DNA of 64,000 bases. Origin: Loripinus fragilis (lineage: Eukaryota; Mollusca; Bivalvia; Lucinida; Lucinidae). Below are positions 15,401 through 23,690 of this stretch, in pieces; position 1 is the first letter of the stretch; every line of letters starts with the position of its first letter. The notes beneath the pieces are model-generated. The model saw only the letters and a list, made by a program, of their open reading frames with translations. It had not been told where the DNA came from and made no database searches. The stretch covers positions 59,279,172-59,343,171 of the forward strand of contig OZ026517.1 of assembly GCA_964019695.1 (NCBI GenBank). The letters run 5' to 3'. The position numbers were made by a program, and so were the translations under genes.

Positions 15401-18400
15401 ATCCAAATGTCATGCACATCTTCAGTCCTTGACAAAAACACCTGTAAAGTTTCAAAAGGATTGGGAAAAAATTGTAGGAGGAGTTGCGCTCACAAAGTAC
15501 CTACCTAAATGATGGACGAACGGAAGGACGCACGGACACACGCACGGACGGACGGACAGATGGACGGACATTGGCAACGCTTAATGCCCTTCCACATTCT
15601 ACGAATAGCGGGGGCATAATAATGGTACATAGAACAAAGAAATTACTTGTCAGGTCCACTTGTGTAGGATCTGATATATCATATTTCCATAAGCAAAGAG
15701 AGTAGACCCTGATCAGGCTGCTCTTACAAGAGCTGAATGATCTGGGTTATCTCTGCTTGCAAAAGCGTTAAAAGGTGTCTCTTATGAGGTAAAGGGTTAA
15801 ACGCTTAGTCTATTAGTGTCTTGCTCTGCATTGCCAACAGAAATTTCCATTGGAGAGAAAGAAAAATGAACAAATAAAGGGACTGATAAGCAATATGTGG
15901 CTGTTTTTTTTGTTACACAATACAATTCATCACTATCAAGCTTTGTACCAAATTTCAGAATCCTAAGTTAAGTAGTTGCTGAAAAATTTTTGACAGAAAA
16001 AAAGTTTACAGACAGACAGACAAACATAATTACAGAAAAGGCAAAAAAATATATACCCCTATATACTTCGTACCAGGCCCAGTGAGGGGTAGAATTAGGG
16101 AGTATTAAGAACAATCGGTGTTCGAACTTTCAAGGTTTTACTGTACCCCTGAATCTACAGCAGTCCTAAATCTGTTCTACTCAAACTCATACTTTGCAAC
16201 ATGCCTAGAATACTGGACCCAGGTATCTTTATACCCCTTTTGGCTATGGTTGTATTCTTGGCACTGATTTGTAAATTCATTAATTTTCCAAGGGAACATG
16301 TTTTAAGGTTGTAACTCATAGGAAGAGTCTCATGCCAAGATGCTTACTATTGCTTAGTACATGTAACTTCTGAATGAGCACCAATGCCACCACAACATAT
16401 GTTTATTGAGAGCTAAAAGTGAAATATGGCCAGTTTTCTGTTATATCTTTGTCTACTGATGTCTTCAGCTGATTATCCCCATGCTTTTAAAAAGAAAATT
16501 GCTGGGGATAGTCTGTCCGTCCTGTCACGCTATCTCGTCCTAAACTATTGGAGGAAATCCAACCAAATTTGGTGTGCGAGTCATTCACATGAAAGGGGGC
16601 ATTCAACACCACATTTTTGCCCCGCCCCTGGGTAGGGGTCAAAAGGTCAAATATTAAATTTCAATTTCACAGATTTTTATGTCATGCCCTAGGGGTGGGA
16701 CTTGGGGGAGCTGGGGGTCAAATCCATCTGTTTTTCTGTCACACTATCTCCTTCAAAACCATTGGACAAAATCCAAACAAATTTGGTGTGTGAGTTACTC
16801 AAATGAATGGGGCATGCAACAGCACATTGTTTTTTGGCCCTGTCCCTGGGGACGGGTCAAAAGGTCAAATATCATTCACATTCAATTACATATAGTCATT
16901 TTCAAAGATTTTTAAACCAAACTTTGTATATCTTCTCACAAATAAAAGATATAAAACATATCAGACAGGATTTTCATTCAGTCACCTGGGTCATGCCTGG
17001 GGGGGTGGGGGGGGGGGGGTGGGGGGGTGGTCAAATCTATCTGTCTGTCATACAATTGACTCCTTAACTATTGGACAAAATCAAACCAAATTCGGTGTGT
17101 GAGTTACTCACATAAATGGGGGTGCAACAGCAGTTTTTTCTTGCCCTGCCCCCTGGGGTCCTGGGGAGAATATCATTAAATTACAATTACAAAGATTTTT
17201 TAACCTAACTTTGTATGTCTTCACACAAAAAAAAACATATCAAACAGGATTTTCATTTGGTCGCCTGGGTCATGCCCAAGGGGTGGAACTTGGGGGTGCT
17301 CGGGGTCAAAAGATCATTTTTTCCGAACCTGGTCATGTGGCATATCAAATTGAAGGGGATGATGAGCAGAACAGGACACAAGTAAAATTAAGTCATTCTG
17401 GTTACCTTTGCAAACAGGTCAGAACCACATCAGGCCTGACAAAATATTGGACCTGATCTGAATCCATTTAACCGTTTGACACCCTGATGCAGGGCCTTTT
17501 CTGCCCATCTCTAGGGGCAGAATTTCAGCCCCATTCCCAATCAAAAATAGCCACCCTTTTTCCCAATAATATGTCTGATTTTCCCAATTAAGAAAAGTAA
17601 AAAAACAAAAAAACATTTTTTTTTAAATTTTTTTTAAGAGACCAATACTACTTATGAAAAACACTGACCCATATCAGAGTGATACTTAAACACAAGTGCG
17701 TAAGTGGTATGCTTGGCATAATACAATCTAAAATAACTTGATTTTGATTATATATTTTGCTACCCTTGTAACATTCTATGTTGTTAATTTCTCCCAATTT
17801 TGATGTTAAGTCGATCTTTTTTCCCCAATTTTGGCCAGGGGCCTTTTCCCAAAATTGCTGGAAAAGGCCCTGTGATGGTATTCCTGAAGATTTTTTATTA
17901 GTCAGATGAGATTTTTTGCGCTTTATATAGGCTGCATATGCATAAATGCATTTAGTGGGGTCGACTGAAAACAGCTTTAAAGCCTTTTAATACTTTCTGA
18001 TAAATGAAAACCAAGATAGGTATATTCAAAATAACACAGCATTTAAGCAATTTAAGAAGGTGTCCTAGAATTAACTGTAGCCCATTCTGGACGGCCTGGA
18101 GCATAAACCCAATTTTATGGAATCACAGAACACCTTCCCAAGCACCCAGGCTCTGAATATGAATGCTTTCTGACATGTGATTGTCAAGATTATAAGTATT
18201 AGAAAATTTTTAACACAGACAGTGCGAGAATGTGGGTGACCGGGATGACTGCAATAGCTCTCCTTGTACACGTACTTCAATAAGGGAACCTAGAAAGGCA
18301 ACATTCTGCCAAATTCTGGCTTCTGTGTCAGTCAATGAGCATGCATTAAGTAGATTCTGCTTATGCACAGTACATTTTGAGCGTGTGAATATACGGTACA

Positions 18401-20709
18401 TGTTCTAAAATTTCGAACACTCTAAAATTACGAACACCTAAAATTATCGCCGAAAATAATTTTCAAAACATCCTAAAAAATCGAACACTGCCATTTTTTG
18501 GAAAAATGAATTTCTAAAATTACGAACACAAGTTATTTTCACCGGAAAATCGATGTCCGTTTATCTATTTGTCCCATCTGTGTTCGGTATACTTCTATCG
18601 TACAGCACGTGAGCGGTAGCTACATTTGGAAGGTTCCATTATACTTAGATAGGTTATCTGGTATGTGACGTTCTGCGCGCGATGTTATAATTTTTGACTG
18701 CTAGATCAAAAGCAAGAGCGCATTAAAAGCACGGACTTTCCTACATGTACACATAGAAAGACCCTGATGTACGTGACAAAGGCCATGCATGTACTCGGTC
18801 CGAGGTATCTACACAGACAGTTTACAGTGCAGGTTACCTGCAGCGTGTTCAAATAAAACCCTTCATTGTTGAAAATTTACCTATAAGAAGCATTTGAGTT
18901 TTTCAGCAATTAACATGGATTTCCTTTGTCGCAGACATAAAACAGACATGCCTCGGGCAAGGATTAGAAGTTATAATTACCGCGAGAAAACGCCCATCTA
19001 AGCTTATATGTTCACCATGAAGGACTTATGTCATTACGTTGCCTGGTCATCTTCTTGTCCGTTAAGATTAAACACTTACAAACAGTAGATGTTATCACTT
19101 AAAAAAGCCATATAAACCACAGCGTTAAACAACCGAGTAAATTTGCTAAGCAAGTTTGCTTATATACAAAAGGGCCTTTTCCAACGGTGTGGTCCGAGTC
19201 GTGAGACATAACATTCATCCATTCAACATAAAAGCGTGGATGCTTGACATACCTAATCTACTCTCCAACTTTATGTGTGTCAAGGTGAGTAGTGAATGCA
19301 CATTTGCGCAGACTCGTCTGAGTCTTTGTCGCATGTTGTTATGAAATTATGTCCGTCGACAGTTTTTCAATCGAGCAGGTTCACAAACTTTGATAGCAGG
19401 TCATAAAAGTAGAGAGAGAGAGAGAGACTGCATGGTGCTTGCTCACGAATCTTTTGTTTTGGCTTGGTTTCTTATAGAATCTCGAAACGGACCAATCAAT
19501 CTTGTTACAACTGCTTCCGATGAGGACCCATGCGCGTATCCAGAACGTTTTGTCAGAGGGGGTGCAACTCTGACAACGTTTTTTTCTTTTCTTTTTTAGG
19601 GGAGAGAGGATATACATATCACTAAAAGCGGGCCACCATCGGCCCGCCAGCGAAGTGCCATTTAAATGGCGTTTCGCTTGGGAGCTGATGATGGCCCAAC
19701 GTTGAATGCTAGCCTGGTAGCTTTGAGAATTTCAGGGGTTCCGGCCCAGTATTGCTAAGATTTTTTTTGTGATTTTTCAGGGGGGGGGTCCGGACCCCCT
19801 GTCCCCCCTCTGGATCCGCGCATGGGACCGGCCAATGCATATTCTTAAACTATGATCTTATCGTGCGCATCGGCTTTCGTACGACACTTTGCGTACTTTC
19901 TTTCGCATGCACAAATTTTTAAATTGGCGTAACATTATGTCTTTCCTGAATTCCATTTGGGTCTGATCTGGATCCAAACCGTATTTGCAAATGTAAAGAG
20001 AGAGAGAGAGAGACTGGTGCATGCACATCCTTTCGGGAAAATCAAAGTGCATCGGCGGATCGACAAGTAGAGAGAGAGGGAGAGAAAGAGACTGCATGGT
20101 GCTTGCACACAAATCTTTTGTTTTGGCTTGATTTCTTAGAATCTCGACTGCTCGAAGCACAATGTTTAGGTCAACGAATCAAACTTGTTACAACTGCTTC
20201 CGATGAGGACCCATGCGCGGATCCAGAAATTTTTGTCAGAGGGGGTTCAACTCTGCAACTCTGACAACGTTTTTTTTCTTTTCTTTCTTTAGGGGAGAGA
20301 GGATCTACATATCACTAAAAGCGGTCCATCATGGGCCCGCAAGCGAAGCGCCATCTAAATGGCGTTTCACGATGATGGGCAGATGATGGCCCAACTTTGA
20401 ATGCTGGCTTGGTAGCTTTGAGAATTTTGAGAATTTCAGGAGATCCGTTCTAGTATTGCCAAGAAATTCTATATTTTGGGATTTTTCAGGGGGTGGGGGG
20501 GTCCGGACACCCTGTTCCCCCTCTGGATCCGCGCATGGGACTGGCCAATGTATATACTTATTGAGCTATACTGAAAACAATGATCTTATCGCGCGCATCG
20601 GCATTTTGTACGACACTTTGCGTGCACAATTTTTTTTAAATTGGCAAAACATTCTGTCTTTCCTGAATTCCATTCGGGTCTGATCTGGATCCAAACCGTA
20701 TTTGCAAAT

Positions 20710-20782
<73 letters not shown>

Positions 20783-23642
20783 TGCATGCATGCACATCCT
20801 TTCTGGAAAATCAAAGTGCATGGGCAGATCGACAAGTAGAGAGAGAGAAGAGAGAGAGAGAGAGTGAGAGAGAGAGATGTGGGTGTTCTTTTTGAATTTC
20901 GTCATTTTATCTTGTCTACGTAGTAGATCTTAGCGTACGAGATGTCCTTGAGTGACTATTACAATATAGTCGGCATTTGCGCTGATGGAGAGCGAGCGAA
21001 AGCGTTTTGGTTTTCTCAACTTGGGAAGAACGAAAGTGTAGCGATTCATCGGTAGTCCGAGACGAGTGAACATAGGAGACCGGGCTTATCGAATAGTTAA
21101 TTAAGTGGACTTTTACGACTTGTAAGTAAATTGAGTGACATAACATGCACTTGCATGGCTCTGGACTTGGCAATTACGGCACGCGCTGGACATTTTACTG
21201 GCTCAGTCCGCAAGAATTTAGCGGCGGTTAATAAGATTAAAGAAAAAAAATGTGTAGAGACCATTAGATAGCGCAGAATCATATCGCCCCGTTTTCAACA
21301 CGTTTCTACCACATTTTTACATGCATATATACCGTTTTTGCTCGTTATAAAGACCACATTCTAAAATTACGAACACTAGCATTTTTTCTGAAACGTAATT
21401 TCTAAAATTACGAACAGCGGAAAAAATAATTATTTTTTAGTGTTCGTAATTTTAGAACATTTACCGTAGCAGCACTATTTGAATGCAAAGTCAGCGGTGT
21501 GGAAATAGTAAATTTTTCTACTTGTCCTGCTCCAATGACAAGTAAATGGCCACAATGTACTTGTCCATAGAAATTTTTACTTGGCCGAATGAACAATTTA
21601 GCTTTATACCTTTCTATGCTTAAACAATTTATTTGTTCAAAAGCAGTATAAAACCAGATATCAACTCTTGCAAACAGTATGGATCCTGATCAGCTGGTTT
21701 CTCTTGTAAACAGTGTAGATCCTGATCAGCAGGCTTCTCTTGTAAACAGTGTAGATCCTGATCAGGTGGCTTCTGAAGAAGCCAGCTGATCAGGATTCAC
21801 ACTGTTTTCAATGCAAGGTGTGAGCTTGTAATAATTAATAAAAATACAAAATCGTATTAGCTTAATACATTTGTACTCGTCCATTGAAGGACAAGTATAT
21901 AGAAATTTTCAACTTGTCCTCAATGTAATGGGACCAGAACGAACAAGTCAGGCATGGTATTTCCACAGCCCTGGAAGTTATTTTACATGCTATTTTGTCT
22001 GCATTTTTTTTTGTTGAGCCAACTCATGAGATTTGCAAATATTCAGATCAGCCTTGGTCCTGCACCGACAATCAGACACGTCTGATAATCTGAATAATCT
22101 AAAATGAATTCATAGCCCTAGAAAGGTAGGGGACACTAAAATCTTTATGGGACAAAGAATGTGAGAGCCATATAGTCATACAGGTCTTTAGTTAAGAGTT
22201 AGTGTTTCCCACAGCCTGAAAAAGGGGCAGGGTGCTGGTCAGAAAAAGGGCACTTTTGATGCGTGAAATTCACCCAAAAGGGCACTTTTGTTAGAACAGA
22301 CTTTTCGAATGTGAGTTAGATAAAGGATTTTATGTCTATTAAAAGGTTAGAATAGTTTCTAGTAGAGCATAGGATTCATTTGGGATAACAAAAAGTTATT
22401 TTATACAGTAAAAATTAAAATATGACTATTTTATTTATATTAAAATGAAAATAAGGGCAGGAGGGGGGAGCTTTAGGGCAGCAGGGTGCTCCCCCCTGCT
22501 ATTCCTCTTTATGGGAAACACTAAGAGTGTGTACCAAAAAATTAACTTTCTTATTTCTCAACCAAAACATATGCTGTGGGTACTCAAAAGAACCGTCTCA
22601 TTGAGACGGTTCTTTTGAGCACCCAAAACAGATGTTAAAACTGATGGGTAAGAAAATAGTTATAATTTTACGCCCAAAAAATGTGTTTATCTAAACCTAT
22701 GATCATAGCATTATTTAGTTAACCTTTTCCCGCCAGCCATGATTTGTGTCTACTCTCTCCTCTCCTTAATATGTTCTTGGGTAGCATATATTGCAAATTT
22801 TTGGTTGATTCCTTATGTCTCAGTGACATCAGCTATGGTCATGTCGAGACGGTCAGTTCACCTAACTACACTCTTTCCTGAGCAAGCTTGACTAAGCAGG
22901 TAACCAGTACTTTGTGCAAATACTTTCGTTTGTAACTGACAACAACGCTTCTTGAATCAGGCGAAGGATGAAATGATGGTTGCAACTATTTCATAATCAA
23001 ATTTCAATCTCCCCGAAAGTATGAGATCAGGCCGGGATCGAACTTGCCACCCCTGGACTACAGATTTGCTACCAACTGCCCTATGGGGTCGCGTATATAG
23101 CAAATGATATGGAAAAAGGTCAGATTGCTACTAGGGGAGCAAACTGGCAAAGGCGCATGCCAATGCCAGCAGACTCTCAGATTTATATAGAGAAACGCCA
23201 GGGAATGCTTTTCCGAGTGAAAAAGACACTCACAGCCTACACAATGCTCCTACGTCCATCCATTGAGTATGCATCTTCTGTTTTTGTTTGATTTGATTCT
23301 TTACGTCCCATCAACAATCTTTCAGTTAAACAGGGACGAGTCTTCCTGGGTTGAACCAGTACTAAGCTAGGATAAATGTGTCTTGCTAAAGGACCACAAC
23401 GCAGTGACGCCGGCGAGGCTTGAACCCCCGGCCCCTCGGCCTCGGGTCAGGCACTCTACCACTGAGCCACTGCGCTCCCTATGCATCTTCTGTCTGGGAC
23501 CCGTTCGCAACCTATTGAAAAAGTCCAGTGGAAGGCCCCAAGATTTGCCTGCAACATATCTGTCTGTGTTAGCAATATGCTACATGACCATAGCTGGGAG
23601 CCTCTTAGCACTAAGTTAGCAGACAGAAGACGTCTCCACCGG

Positions 23643-23690
<48 letters not shown>

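Larger units (their letters stand above)
19409..20840. repeat. Roughly 0.66-0.77 kb direct duplication with GA microsatellites
   Basis: The order GA-repeat, TGCATGGTGCTTGC, CATGCGCGGATCC element, ATCTTATCGCGCGCATCGGC, TTTGCAAATGTA, GA-repeat occurs twice (19409-20067 and 20068-20836). GA runs lie at 20711-20778 and 20837-20878. Confidence 0.85.
18394..21466. mobile_element. 3.07 kb TIR element with subterminal repeats (TE-1)
   Basis: The left end CGGTACATGTTCTAAAATTT and the right end (reverse complement CGGTAAATGTTCTAAAATTA) are inverted repeats next to TA on both sides (18392-18393, 21467-21468). The inner half of the repeat, CTAAAATTACGAACA, recurs within 130 bp of each end: near 18422, 18473 and 18514 on the left, near 21362 and 21402 on the right. 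The interior is richer in CpG than the flanking intron and has no transposase that I can recognise. It also holds a 0.7 kb duplication. Confidence 0.75.
23109..23690 (+). pseudogene. LINE reverse-transcriptase fossil split by a SINE
   Basis: Before the SINE the frame reads LRPSIEYASSV and after it the frame resumes with WDPFATY, rebuilding the conserved RPxxEYASxVWDP block after the reverse-transcriptase domain. KVQWKAPRFACN follows in another frame, so a frameshift is present. A run of TATC repeats then ends the homology. Confidence 0.82.

Noticed and set aside
14810..15570. CRISPR-like array
   Set aside because: Units of about 190 bp repeat as whole blocks without unique spacers; it is a tandem satellite in a eukaryotic genome.
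20566..20905. Serine/leucine-rich frames on the minus strand
   Set aside because: They are translations of the GA microsatellite.
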